Positions 24,945 to 34,700 of a DNA stretch of 64,000 nt are shown here, piece by piece. A program made the position numbers and the translations under genes. The DNA is taken from the NCBI RefSeq assembly GCF_030409315.1, contig NZ_JAUFPS010000021.1, positions 42,956-106,955 on the forward strand. Direction: 5' to 3'. Position 1 is the stretch's first letter. Every line of letters begins with the position of its first letter. The DNA comes from Mucilaginibacter flavus. Its GTDB lineage: Bacteria > Bacteroidota > Bacteroidia > Sphingobacteriales > Sphingobacteriaceae. The notes beneath the pieces are model-generated. The model did no database searches, had not been told where the DNA came from, and was given only the letters and a program-made list of their open reading frames with translations.

Positions 24945-26444
24945 CTACACCAGTCCCAATGCCTTACTGGTCCGCTCCCTTGTAGCCTCGCTTAAAGCTG
25001 TATCGTTAGCAAGCGATTGCCCATACGATGGGATCATCAGTTTTAGCTTGGCCTGCCAGCCGGTTGATTTTACGTGATCTTTAAAGCAGCGTTCAATCAG
25101 GTGAATCATAATAGGTACAGATGTTGAAGCACCAGGTGAGGCACCTAATAATGCCGAGATTGTTCCATCAGCAGATGTTACCACTTCGGTACCAAATTCA
25201 AGTACGCCGGTATGTTTTGGATCTTTTTTAATTACCTGTACGCGCTGGCCGGCAATATCCAGTTGCCAGTCTTCAGCTTTGGCGGTAGGCATGTACTCCT
25301 GCAGGGCTTTAAGCCTATCGGCAGGTGATTGCATTACCTGACTTATAAGGTATTTGGTTAATGGCCAGTTATCGCGCCCTACGGCAAGCAGGGGCAATAT
25401 ATTATTTAGCTTGATTGACCCAAACAGGTCAAACAATGAGCCTTTCTTTAAAAAACGGGTGGAGAAACCGGCGTAAGGGCCAAACAGTAACTCGCGTTTG
25501 CCATCAATCATACGGGTATCCAGGTGAGGTACCGACATAGGGGGCGAACCTACCGACGCTTTACCATAAACTTTGGCTTCGTGTTGTTTAACAACTTCGG
25601 GATTGTTACAAACCAGCCATTGCCCGCTTACCGGGAAACCGCCAAAGCCTTTGCTTTCCTGTATGCCCGATTTTTGCAATAATGGTAAAGCACCGCCTCC
25701 GGCACCAACAAAAACGAACTTTGCATTTACTTTTCTGCTGCTGCCGCCGGTTTTATCTTTTACCGTTATCTGCCAGCTGCGGTCCTTGCTGCGTTTAATA
25801 TTGGTTACATCATGATTGATGTGCAAGTTAACGCCGGGTTGCTGTTTTAATTTATCTAATAATCCGCTGGTGAGGCTGCCAAAGTTTACATCGGTACCCA
25901 GATCCATAAATGTGGCCGATACCTTTTCATTTTCATCGCGGCCTTCCATTACCAAGGGAATCCATTTTTTTATTTGCGCCTTATCTTCGCTGTATTCCAT
26001 CCCTTTAAAAAAGTGATGTTTAGTAAGGGCCTGCTGGCGTTTTTTTAGGTAGTTCACATTATCGGCACCCCAAACAAAACTCATATGCGGTACCTTGCGG
26101 ATAAAGCTTTGCGGCGAAGCGAAATATTTTTGATCGATAAGATAAGTCCAGAATTCTTTGCTGATCTCAAACTGCTCGGCAATTTTGATGGCTTTTTTGA
26201 TCTCTACAGTACCATCTGGTAGCTCGGGCGTGTAATTTAATTCGCAAAAAGCAGAGTGACCGGTACCTGCATTGTTCATCGGTGCCGAACTTTCTGAGGC
26301 GATGACATCCAGGCGTTCAAAAATCTCGATCGTTAAATCGGGTTGCAGCTCCTTAAGCATTACTCCCAATGTAGCGCTCATGATACCCGCGCCTATTAAA
26401 ACCACATCAACTGCCGAACCTGAAACTTTATCGCTATTAGTCAT
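24945..26444 (-). CDS. mqo: Malate:quinone oxidoreductase
   Basis: A 499-residue FAD enzyme at the inner face of the membrane that oxidises malate to oxaloacetate and passes electrons to quinone. The FAD-binding N-terminus is [20 protein letters not shown] (residues about 14-33). [18 protein letters not shown] and [18 protein letters not shown] are Mqo signatures, and the C-terminus has [20 protein letters not shown]. Length is typical. It stands alone, with a perfect -7 element inside a hairpin upstream. Confidence 0.95.
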   Translation of the reverse strand: MTNSDKVSGSAVDVVLIGAGIMSATLGVMLKELQPDLTIEIFERLDVIASESSAPMNNAGTGHSAFCELNYTPELPDGTVEIKKAIKIAEQFEISKEFWTYLIDQKYFASPQSFIRKVPHMSFVWGADNVNYLKKRQQALTKHHFFKGMEYSEDKAQIKKWIPLVMEGRDENEKVSATFMDLGTDVNFGSLTSGLLDKLKQQPGVNLHINHDVTNIKRSKDRSWQITVKDKTGGSSRKVNAKFVFVGAGGGALPLLQKSGIQESKGFGGFPVSGQWLVCNNPEVVKQHEAKVYGKASVGSPPMSVPHLDTRMIDGKRELLFGPYAGFSTRFLKKGSLFDLFGSIKLNNILPLLAVGRDNWPLTKYLISQVMQSPADRLKALQEYMPTAKAEDWQLDIAGQRVQVIKKDPKHTGVLEFGTEVVTSADGTISALLGASPGASTSVPIMIHLIERCFKDHVKSTGWQAKLKLMIPSYGQSLANDTALSEATRERTSKALGLV

Positions 26445-26520
26445 CTTAGTATGATACCTTGTAAAAGGTAACCGAAATTAAATTACACCGGTATAACCCG
26501 GTTCTATAAAAAATGTTATG

Positions 26521-26550
26521 CAAATCTAAGGCTGTTTTGCAGCTTTAGAT
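26521..26550 (-). promoter_or_regulatory. mqo promoter: TAGATTTG within an ATCTAAaGCTG dyad
   Basis: On the minus strand TAGATTTG (26528-26521) matches TAnnTTTG. It overlaps one arm of a dyad, ATCTAAGGCTG (26524-26534) and CAGCTTTAGAT (26540-26550), 10 of 11 positions pairing. The overlap suggests an operator or a leader structure. The rest of the 303-base gap (26445-26747) is AT-rich, with a TTTTAAGGAA direct repeat and a TACCTT-AAGGTA dyad at 26455-26470, and no gene. Confidence 0.45.
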
Positions 26551-26747
26551 GAGGGAAAAATAAAACAGACAATTTTAAGGAATTTTTAAGGAAGATTTGT
26601 CGCCACTGATTAAAAAAATGCAATAAAAACCACGTTTAAATTTAGATAAGCAAGTTTTTGTACAATTTACCCAAACTGTATTGATAATATGTTAACACAA
26701 AATAAACATTGGGCTGTATATATTAGACACCAATTTTAAAACAACCC

Positions 26748-27293
26748 ATGAGTCTGCTAAGATCCCCAAAAAATATATTAATACTTGTCATAGCTATTGT
26801 TACTACAGCATGTAGTCAGCCCGAAAAGAAACCATCGTCCGTATCAAAAGATACTACCAAAACCACGGTTCAGGTTGCCGAAAAAAAAGATAGTGTGATT
26901 AATAACCCTCAAAAAAATTATGGCAGCGCTACTGTTGGTGATCCTTGTGTAAAATGCCTGTTGCAAATTATCCAGGAAAGTAAAAGTTATAGGGAAAGCA
27001 CAATAAACCTGTTGCCACAGGATATCAACTTTACCGTTAACTGGGTAAAGGCGTCAGATCCGGCTTTAACGCCGGATACCAGCAATAAAACTAACGGGGT
27101 ACGGGTTGATGTGAAACGGATAGAGGAGGGAGAGGATAAAAAGCTTTGCTCTTATGTTTATAACAATACAAATGGTACTATGTATCTTATTAACAGTCAA
27201 AACAAACTGGAGCATGCGGTATCAAGCATTACACCAGATTTGTTGAAGAAAATCCGGAGCAGCTGTTATTGGGGCGTTGCATCTGATAAATAG
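26748..27293 (+). CDS. Lipoprotein of unknown function
   Basis: A 181-residue protein with a lipoprotein signal peptide (ILILVIAIVTTACSQ; lipobox Cys near residue 22). A Lys/Ser/Thr-rich linker follows (residues 25-60), then a compact domain of about 120 residues. That domain has Cys residues in DPCVKCLLQI, KLCSYVY and SSCYWG, possibly forming disulphides in the periplasm. No family was recognised. It is convergent with the TetR-type gene, whose stop lies 4 bases beyond its own. Confidence 0.55.
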   Translation: MSLLRSPKNILILVIAIVTTACSQPEKKPSSVSKDTTKTTVQVAEKKDSVINNPQKNYGSATVGDPCVKCLLQIIQESKSYRESTINLLPQDINFTVNWVKASDPALTPDTSNKTNGVRVDVKRIEEGEDKKLCSYVYNNTNGTMYLINSQNKLEHAVSSITPDLLKKIRSSCYWGVASDK

Positions 27294-27297
27294 AATA

Positions 27298-27882
27298 TTA
27301 AGCTTTTAGGGCCGATAACGCTACTTCAACAATATCTTCCAAAGTTTGCTTATCAACGCCCGACCGGGCCGATACTCTTAAACCGCTGATGGTGCTAAAT
27401 ACAAAATGTGCCAGTGCTTTCGCGCTTTTGGCTTTGGTAAACTGGCCATCTTGCTGGCCTTTTTCAATGGTGCGGGCAAAAGCATCTTCCACACTTTTGG
27501 CATTTTCGGCTACAAGGGAGCCAATCTCTTTATCATGACTTGATAGTTCAATGGCCGTGTTCACCATAAAGCAACCTTTGGCAAGTTCATCTTCTTCGCT
27601 TTCCTTAATTACCGCATACAGCAATTGAGTAATGGCCTCTTGGGCATTAACTACGTTTTTTAGCATAGAAAGTACCGCCCCGGTATTTTTTGCTTGGTAC
27701 TGCCTTAACGATTTGGTAAACAGCGTTCGCTTATCTGTATAAGTATTATAAAGGCTTGAGCGGTTGATCCCCAGCCCATCTACCAAATCCTGGGCCGATG
27801 TGGCATGGTATCCCTTATCCCAAAACAGTGCCACCGCTTTATTGAGCAGTTCGTCTTCGTCAAATTCCTTTTTCCTTGCCAT
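27298..27882 (-). CDS. TetR-family transcriptional repressor
   Basis: A 194-residue regulator. The N-terminal helix-turn-helix is clear (FDEDELLNKAVALFWDKGYHATSAQDLVDGLGINRSSLYNTYTDKRTLF). The helical ligand-binding/dimer domain follows (AKGCFMVNTAIELSSHDKEI; C-terminal TetR_C-like FVFSTISGLRVSARSG). It resembles the AcrR/YxaF group often paired with oxidoreductases. It lies downstream of an SDR gene on the same strand, each with its own promoter and palindromic operator, so it probably represses both. Confidence 0.9.
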   Translation of the reverse strand: MARKKEFDEDELLNKAVALFWDKGYHATSAQDLVDGLGINRSSLYNTYTDKRTLFTKSLRQYQAKNTGAVLSMLKNVVNAQEAITQLLYAVIKESEEDELAKGCFMVNTAIELSSHDKEIGSLVAENAKSVEDAFARTIEKGQQDGQFTKAKSAKALAHFVFSTISGLRVSARSGVDKQTLEDIVEVALSALKA

Positions 27883-27935
27883 GTTTAAATTTCCAGTTTT
27901 GAGCGGGCAGTTTGCCCGTCATAAAATAAGAAATA

Positions 27936-27973
27936 CAAAGTTACCGATTTGAAACATTCGTTCCGAATCGGTA
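27936..27973 (-). promoter_or_regulatory. tetR promoter with 32-base palindromic operator
   Basis: On the minus strand TAACTTTG (27943-27936) is a perfect -7 element. It abuts a dyad spanning 27942-27973 with outer arms TACCGATT and AATCGGTA and an inner part TTTGAAACATTCGTTC. The inner part shares the core TTTGAAAC..TC.TT with the palindrome before the SDR gene. A TetR-family autoregulatory site is the likely meaning. Confidence 0.65.
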
Positions 27974-27998
27974 TAAAAAAACTTAAATTTATTGCCGA

Positions 27999-28754
27999 TT
28001 AATAGATTAGGGCATTTACAGTTAAACCACCATCAGCCACAAGTTCGGTACCGGTTATAAATGAGGCATCGTCTGAAGCTAAGAACCTTACAGTATTGGC
28101 AATTTCTTCTGATTGGCCAAAACGGTTTAATAAAATTCTTTGGTTTAAGATATTTCCGAAACCTGCAACCTGCTCATCGGTTAAACCAAGTTTGCCATAA
28201 AGCGGTGTAGCAACCGGGCCGGGAGAGACAGTGTTAACGCGTATTTTGCGTGGGGCAAGCTCACGTGCCAATACTTTAGTAAATGATAAAAGCGCTGCTT
28301 TGCTTGCTGCATATACACTGCTGTCTGGCGCACCTAAGGCGGCATTTACAGATCCGTTGAATATTATGGAGGCACCATCATTAAGGATAGGGATGAATTT
28401 TTGAACGGTGAAGAACACGCCTTTGACATTCAGGTTCATCATGGTATCGTATTGGTCTTCGGTCATAGCTTCTGCAGAGTTAAACAAGGCTATACCCGCG
28501 TTCAAAAACAGGATATCAACTTTACCGTATTGATCTTTAACCTCGGCTACTAAATTATCTATCTGGTTCAATTTTGCCTGGTCAGATACAATACCTGTTA
28601 CGCCTAATTCTTCGGCTGCTTTGCTAACCGCTTCTGCATTACGGCCGGTAATTACTACCTGGGCTCCTTTTGCTGCAAATTCTTTTGCTGTTGCATAACC
28701 AATACCGCTGTTACCCCCTGTAATTACGGCTACTTTGTTTGTTAAATTGCTCAT
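27999..28754 (-). CDS. SDR-family oxidoreductase
   Basis: A 251-residue classical short-chain dehydrogenase. The nucleotide-binding motif is GGNSGIGYATAKEF near residue 14, NAG is in LFLNAGIA, and the catalytic pair is YAASK with an upstream Ser in IIFNGSVNAA. The C-terminus ends ELVADGGLTVNALIY, typical of tetrameric SDRs. Pairing with a TetR repressor suggests response to a toxic carbonyl or quinone compound, by analogy only. Expressed from its own promoter with a 28-base palindrome. Confidence 0.9.
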   Translation of the reverse strand: MSNLTNKVAVITGGNSGIGYATAKEFAAKGAQVVITGRNAEAVSKAAEELGVTGIVSDQAKLNQIDNLVAEVKDQYGKVDILFLNAGIALFNSAEAMTEDQYDTMMNLNVKGVFFTVQKFIPILNDGASIIFNGSVNAALGAPDSSVYAASKAALLSFTKVLARELAPRKIRVNTVSPGPVATPLYGKLGLTDEQVAGFGNILNQRILLNRFGQSEEIANTVRFLASDDASFITGTELVADGGLTVNALIY

Positions 28755-28792
28755 TGTTTTATTTTTAATGTTGTTGTTTTTGTTTGATGGCT

Positions 28793-28829
28793 CAAAGATA
28801 GTTATTTTGAAACGATCATTTCAAAATAA
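28793..28829 (-). promoter_or_regulatory. SDR promoter with 28-base near-perfect palindrome
   Basis: On the minus strand TATCTTTG (28800-28793) matches TAnnTTTG. Directly upstream, 28802-28829 is a palindrome with arms TTATTTTGAAA and TTTCAAAATAA (all 11 positions pair) around CGATCA. It covers the -33/-7 spacer and is the best TetR operator in the window. Confidence 0.75.
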
Positions 28830-28879
28830 ATCTTTCAATTTCCATGATCATGACATTGGGTTTACAAAAGGGCGTGCGT

Positions 28880-29029
28880 TTGCAGTTGCCAGTGTGCAGT
28901 TAGCGGTGTGCAGTTGCCAGTTACCAGCTAATTTGTGATAAAATAAAAAGCAGTTACCTGTTTACATACCTGCAAACTGATAACTGCTTTAATTTTACTG
29001 CAAACTGCTTACTGCCTACTGCAAACTGA
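28880..29029. repeat. Intergenic inverted word-repeat, GCAGTTTGCAGT family, with terminator
   Basis: TTGCAGTTGCCAGTGTGCAG and GTGTGCAGTTGCCAGTTACC (28880-28925) on the left are answered by ACTGCAAACTGCTTACTGC and CTACTGCAAACTGAA (28988-29030) on the right. In the middle AAAGCAGTTA (28947-28956) pairs with TAACTGCTTT (28981-28990). Read on the minus strand this stem is followed by TTATTTTAT, a probable terminator for the HATPase gene. Same architecture as the GACTCTTGATTC element at 12102, with another word. Confidence 0.7.
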
Positions 29030-29030
29030 A

Positions 29031-29501
29031 TTACCCCGGTAGGGTGAACCAAAAGGTGCTGCCTACATCAACGTAGCTTTCGGCGCCTATTTGGCCGTGG
29101 TGGCTTGCTATGATCTGTGCGGCTGTTTTAAGGCCGGTTTCCTGTGGATTATCCTGCTTGCTGTATTCAAATAAACCTTTTATTAGCTGGCCTGGTATGC
29201 CAATGCCATGGTCGCTTACACTTACTTTAACCTTGCCGTTTTCGGCGCTGGTACGTACTTCTATTTTTTTTGATTCGGGCGAGTATTTGATGGCGTTTTT
29301 TACCAGGTGGATGATTACCTGGCTAATTTTTTCCTCGTCGCCATGAATGAGTTTAATTGGCGGATCAAACAGGCATATTATCCTGCGGTTGCCAGTCTCA
29401 TTTTGAATAAGGCTTAAACAGTTACGGATGCTGTTATTAATGTTAAACAACGCATCGGTGCTCCGAAATCCTTCGGCCTGGGTTTTAGGGGTATTAAGCA
29501 T
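29031..29501 (-). CDS. HATPase-only protein, histidine-kinase fragment or orphan
   Basis: From the ATG at 29501 the protein has 156 residues; an upstream TTG (29543) would add 14. It contains the ATP-binding half of a histidine kinase: N-box HLVKNAIKYSPES (near residue 72), G1 box DHGIGIP, F-box-like LFEYSKQDNP, and a weak G2 region ETGLKTAAQIIASHHG. The phosphoacceptor His/DHp domain and any sensor are missing. A -7-like TATACTTG lies 8 bases before the ATG, so it may be expressed as it stands rather than being a simple remnant. Function unknown. Confidence 0.65.
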   Translation of the reverse strand: MLNTPKTQAEGFRSTDALFNINNSIRNCLSLIQNETGNRRIICLFDPPIKLIHGDEEKISQVIIHLVKNAIKYSPESKKIEVRTSAENGKVKVSVSDHGIGIPGQLIKGLFEYSKQDNPQETGLKTAAQIIASHHGQIGAESYVDVGSTFWFTLPG

Positions 29502-31288
29502 AATTGTATCAAGTATAATTAAAATATTGTTTTTCGCAAGCAATGAAGTCCGCGTATTTAGTGGGCGCTTAATTATGTAGGTAATGTAACGGTATGATAA
29601 AATGCTGATACAAATCTAATATAAACCATTCATTATTAGATGCGTATTATTACGCAATTTATGTGTTCCTGACAATTAATTTTAAACCAATAGGTAATTT
29701 ACTCGTTTTGAGAGTATAGCCGGTAGTTGTTGGTTTATTGGCTGAAGCAAATTAATAGCTTATGGGTTATTCACCATAGCCGAAAACTAAAACCGGCATA
29801 ACCGAAATTGAAAAGTATTTTGAAAACCGGGTAACAATATTGTATAAAGTGAGTAGCGCGGTTTAGGTTTGTTTTACGATACGGGGGGCTGCCTTTATTT
29901 GTTGTGGCGTTATTTACCTGTTTTAGGCGATTTAAGGTGTTAATAATATAAAGTCGAGTATTTGTATTACTCGAAACCCAAGGCAGTAGGAGGGGGCTAC
30001 TAATGATGTTTGCAATGGTAAAAGCGGGCCTTGATAAAGTATCCTTACTGACCAGCCGACACAAAATATTCATCTTTATCTAAAACAGGCAGGGGCTGTC
30101 TGGTTCGTTTCTTGATGATATGTCGTTAGTCTATTTCTTTAATGATTTGTTTTAAATATTTCATTATCAATATAGTAAAATAAGAATTTGAAGTTTTTAA
30201 TGCGATATTATTCCTGCTATTATCGCTCGTTGCATACCCAATGAAAATCCTTATTGAATGTGTCGAATTCATCATTGAGTGCACCATTTTATTACGCAAT
30301 AATGGGCATTCATAATTACCTGGTCATGGTTAAAAAACATTTGCGTGCTAAATAATTAAAAAACGATAGGTTGCTTACCTTCAGTTTGTTTGTACTTAAT
30401 GTTATAAAATCAGGACTGCAATTTTATCAGCCCGCATAGTACTTGGCGATAAGAGCCATTTTTTAAAGGGAAGCATTTAGGGCTTTGCGGATTCCAGGCT
30501 TAGCTGGCCATTATACTATATTCTCATTTTTTGAATCCACCTATTTTCTTTAACTATCTCTTGAATATAAAAAGCTGTTACTCTTGTTTTTGGTTTGATA
30601 GTGTAAGGAGTTACTACAAGAAGTTTCAATACAGTCTGCTGTTATAAAAAGAGGAAAGAGTACTTTTTAATTTCAGCTAACCGTTGTTTTTTTATCTCTC
30701 TTTTCATTTAAGTGATGCCTCCCGCTAAATAGATATCGCCAGCCAGGCTTCAATATGCGTGATTATTTACCGTTTGATGTCAATGTCGAGCCATAAGGCA
30801 TAACTATCATAACTATTTATTCATACAGATAAAAATTCCGTAAGCAATCTGGATAGGTTTTAAAGGTGAAAAAACAATCGGAAGTTATTGTTTATATAAA
30901 TATGTCAAATATTTGGATATAAAATATTTGTATGTAATATACTTTGTTGTATGGCTCATGTTTTAGTGAGATGTTATTACATAAATTGACTGAAAACATT
31001 AATGGTATGCGATGTGGTCATGTAAAAAAACGTTTGCATTAGCTAAATCAATGAACCTAAATCTGTAGCGGGATCGGGGGCATGATGCATAAGGTTGGTC
31101 GTTGTTTTAAACGATAAACAGTATGGACGAGTAATAATTATTTGCCACCCTCAACAATATGAGTAAGTACAGATATCTTGCTGTACTGGCCGCTCGCGAG
31201 CCTCTGGTGTACAAGCGTTATTTGTCATTTTTGAGATGCCAGGAACTCATGTTAAATAAAGATCATGTAACTTTTTTGTAACATTAAT

Positions 31289-31300
31289 GCAATCGATAAT
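31289..31300. promoter_or_regulatory. LacI-type operator half-match GCAATCGATAAT
   Basis: The left half matches the palindrome GCAATCGATTGC and the right half is degenerate. It lies 120 bases upstream of the next site and may be an auxiliary operator. Confidence 0.4.
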
Positions 31301-31326
31301 TTATCAATAATGTATTTATTAGGTAC

Positions 31327-31362
31327 AAAAAGGCCTTTATTGTATAATAAAAAGGCCTTTTT
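31327..31362 (+). terminator. Strong terminator or attenuator hairpin upstream of susC
   Basis: AAAAAGGCCTTTAT and ATAAAAAGGCCTTTTT form a long stem with T-run and A-run ends, usable on both strands. It lies between operator sites, so it probably ends an upstream transcript and insulates the susC promoter. Confidence 0.75.
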
Positions 31363-31408
31363 GAAATAGATTACTTTAATGTATTTTTAATAAGTATGCA
31401 AAATTTGT

Positions 31409-31420
31409 GCAATCGATTGT
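31409..31420. promoter_or_regulatory. LacI-type operator GCAATCGATTGT
   Basis: Eleven of twelve bases match the perfect palindrome found before the GH43 gene. It is 132 bases upstream of the promoter-proximal site, a distance compatible with DNA looping. Confidence 0.65.
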
Positions 31421-31532
31421 ATTATTGATTTTTTGTTTCTAATTTTATCGCTGTAATACCAATTATACCAGATAACACCTGATTTACTTTTTGCAATCCC
31501 TGATAGAACAGGAAAGAGCGGGATAAGACCGA

Positions 31533-31552
31533 TATTTTTCACAATCGATTGC
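31533..31552 (+). promoter_or_regulatory. Probable susC promoter: TATTTTTC followed by operator ACAATCGATTGC
   Basis: TATTTTTC (31533-31540) is one base off TAnnTTTG. The operator ACAATCGATTGC (31541-31552) follows immediately, where a bound repressor would cover the transcription start. The 5' leader to the susC ATG would be about 230 bases. Confidence 0.6.
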
Positions 31553-31782
31553 GAAGTGATTTTAGTTACTTATTCTGCTTGTGGCTTTTATAATTAAACG
31601 GCTTTTAAGGAAGGAGGACGATCATTTTATCAAATTAATTTTTTAGCCACACTGATTATCAATCAGGCATGGCAGCACTCGGATCGGTGGGGAAATGCAT
31701 GGCATTTTCAGATGAAGAACACGGGGTTCGGAAGCATAAAAACAACAAACCAATAAATTATAAACCAATCAAATAAACCATT

Positions 31783-34700
31783 ATGGCAAAATATTTACGA
31801 ATAGTACTGCTATTCATGTCCTTGTTTATAAGTGCCGCAGTCAGCGCTCAAAACCAGGGAACACCAATAAAAGGTACCGTTACCGATGAAAAAGGAATTA
31901 CACTTCCCGGTGTATCTATCCTGGTAAAAGGAACCAACAGAAGCACCGTATCTGATGTTAACGGTAATTACAGTATCGCCATGCCGGCTGGTGGCAAAAT
32001 ACTGGTATTCTCCTTCATCGGGATGCAAACCAAAGAGATTGTAGTTGGCGATAGGCAGGTAATCAACTTAAGCCTGCAATCAACAGCAACGGCACTATCT
32101 GATGTGGTGGTTATAGGCTACGGTACCCAAAAAAGACAGGATGTAAACGGCGCTATATCTTCTGTTACGGCCAAAGATATTGCCGATATCCCGCAGGTAA
32201 GTGTCGATCAGTTATTACAGGGTAAAGCTTCGGGCGTAACTATTACGCAAAACGCCGGTGGACCGGGTAGCTCTACTTCAGTGCATATCCGTGGTATTAC
32301 ATCACTGAGTCTTTCAAACGAGCCTCTTTATGTAATAGATGGTGTTGCAATTTCTGGGGATGCTACCAACCAATCAACCAGTGGCCGTTCTCAAGGAATA
32401 GCAGCCAATAACGGTGAAAACGCGCCAAGTCCGCTTACTTTTTTAAACCCTGCCGATATTGAAAGCATCGATGTATTAAAAGATGCGTCGGCAACAGCTA
32501 TTTATGGTAGCAGGGGTTCAAACGGTGTAATCATCATTACCACCAAACGTGGCAAAAGTGGTTCCATGAAAATTGGCTATACGGGCGATTACGGTTTTCA
32601 GCAACAAGGCAAGTTTTTGCCGATGATGAACCTGAAACAATACGCCGCCCTTGAAAATGCCCTTGCCGACAATAGCGGCCAAAACAGGAGGGGGGAGTTT
32701 GCCAATCCCGATTTACTGCCCGAAGGAACCAACTGGCAAAAAGCGATTTTCAGAACCGCGCCCACCCAAAGCCACCAGTTATCTTTTTCAGGAGCAAAAG
32801 ATGGTAATGACTACTATATTTCTGCCGGGTATGTAAAGCAAAAAGGTACGGTATTGGGCAATGATTTCGACAGGTATACCATTCGTGCCAACGTAAACTC
32901 GCAGGTTAAGGAGTGGTTTAGGGTAGGTACAAACCTTTCTGCTGCCCGTAGCTTTCAAAATACATCATTAAGCAACAACACGGGGATTATTTATACCGCT
33001 TTATTGAGCGCGCCAGATCAGGCTATTTATAATGCCGACGGTTCTTTTGCCGGTCCGCAGGCCGGGCAAATTGGCGCGCAGATTAACCCGGTTGCACAGG
33101 CTTTATCTATCACCAATAACCTGGCGCGTGATAATTTTAACGGTAGTTTATATGCCGATTTGCGTTTCTTTAAAGACTTGACATTACATTCAGAAGTAGG
33201 GGGCGATGTCAATTATACAGCCGCTAATTTCTTTACACCAACTTATAATTACGGTCCGCTGTATACCAACCCTACAGCCACCTTGCAGGAGTATTATACC
33301 AATTCAACCTATTGGGGATGGAAAGAGTATCTTACCTACAACCACACCTTTGCTAAAAAACATAACTTAACCGTTTTGGCAGCTCATGAGTTAATCAATT
33401 CGGTTTATCATAGCAATAGCGCGGGTGTTAACGGTTTCTTATCGAACGATTTACCTGCATTAGGTTTAGGTACAGCTTCAACCGCAACTATCGATGAATA
33501 CATTGGCAACAATGATATTTTAGAGTCGGCTTTTGCGCGTGCCATTTATACGTTTGATAATAAATACAGCTTAACCGCTACCTACCGGGCAGATAGGTCA
33601 TCCAAATTTGCGCAAGGTCATCAAACCGGTTATTTTCCATCATTCGCGGTTTCATGGCGGTTATCCGACGAGGCCTTTATGGCAAGCGTGAAACAGGTAG
33701 CCGATAATATTAAGATTCGTGCAAGCTACGGCGAAACCGGTAACCAAAATATCCCTGCTTACCGTTATGGCTCGGCGCTTAACTCTGTTAAAACCGGTTT
33801 GGGAACGGGTTTCGCTATTGATAAGGTTCCAAACCCAAATCTTACCTGGGAAACTGCTTTACAGTTTGATGCCGGTGTTGACTTTAGCCTTTTTGGCAAC
33901 AGGGTTGACGGTAGTTTTGATTACTTTGACAAAAGCGCCAAAAACTTCCTGTTCCAGGCTTCATTACCAGCCTTTTTGCTTGGCCAAACTGCAGAGTACT
34001 CTGGTACAGGCGTAATCAGCGCGCCGTTTGAAAACGGTGGTAAATTATCAGCCAAAGGTTTCGAGTTTTCACTTACCAGTAAAAACATTGTATCTGGTAG
34101 CTTTAAGTGGAACACCACGGTAATTTTTAGCCATTACACCAATAAGGTGATTTCGTTATACAACGGTACACCATACATCAGTGCAAACGTAACCACCAGC
34201 TTCCTGAATTTGCCGGTAACCCGTACCCAACCCGGTACAGCGGTTGGCGAATTTTACGGCTACAAAGCGATAGGCATCTTTAAAACCGACGCGCAGTTAA
34301 GAAACGCGCCGCCGCAATTCGCGCCAAGGCCTGTAAGCAATTCTTCCGGAGGCACATGGTTAGGTGATGTTCAGTATGAGGATGTAAACCACGATGGTAA
34401 AATCGATATTAATGACCAAACCGATCTTGGTAACCCTAATCCTAAATTTACCTACGGCATTACCAATACCTTTAATTACAAAGGCTTTGATATGAGTATT
34501 TTCCTGAACGGATCATACGGTGCCAAAATATTTAACGTATTGAATTACCAGATTGCCAGTTTAGGTAGCCTGTACCAAAATCAGCTGGCATCGGTAGCTA
34601 ATTTCTGGACGCCGGCCAACCCTACGTCAAACATTCCAAGGCCATCTGCCGGCGATAACCCTAATCTGTACAACTCAGATCGATTTATTGAAAGCGGCTC

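Larger units (their letters stand above)
29544..31782. other. 2.2 kb AT-rich stretch without a convincing gene, susC upstream region
   Basis: No reading frame here looks like a conserved protein. A 100-residue frame on the minus strand (29771-30073) has no recognisable feature and weak codon use. Visible items are a TCGAGTA/TACTCGA dyad (29953-29973), a possible 40-codon frame (31159-31281), a strong terminator hairpin (31327-31362) and three LacI-type operators (31289, 31409, 31541). The 3' third is therefore a regulatory region for susC; the rest (29,600-31,100) shows nothing I can explain and may be a decayed gene region or may encode RNA. Confidence 0.6.

Noticed and set aside
29771..30073. 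A 100-codon open frame on the minus strand in the gene-free stretch
   Set aside because: The translation has no recognisable domain, the residue mix is not gene-like, and no promoter or neighbour supports it.
31327..31362. The AAAAAGGCCTTT hairpin as a riboswitch
   Set aside because: It is a simple perfect stem with A/T tails and lacks any conserved aptamer-like sequence; a terminator explains it.
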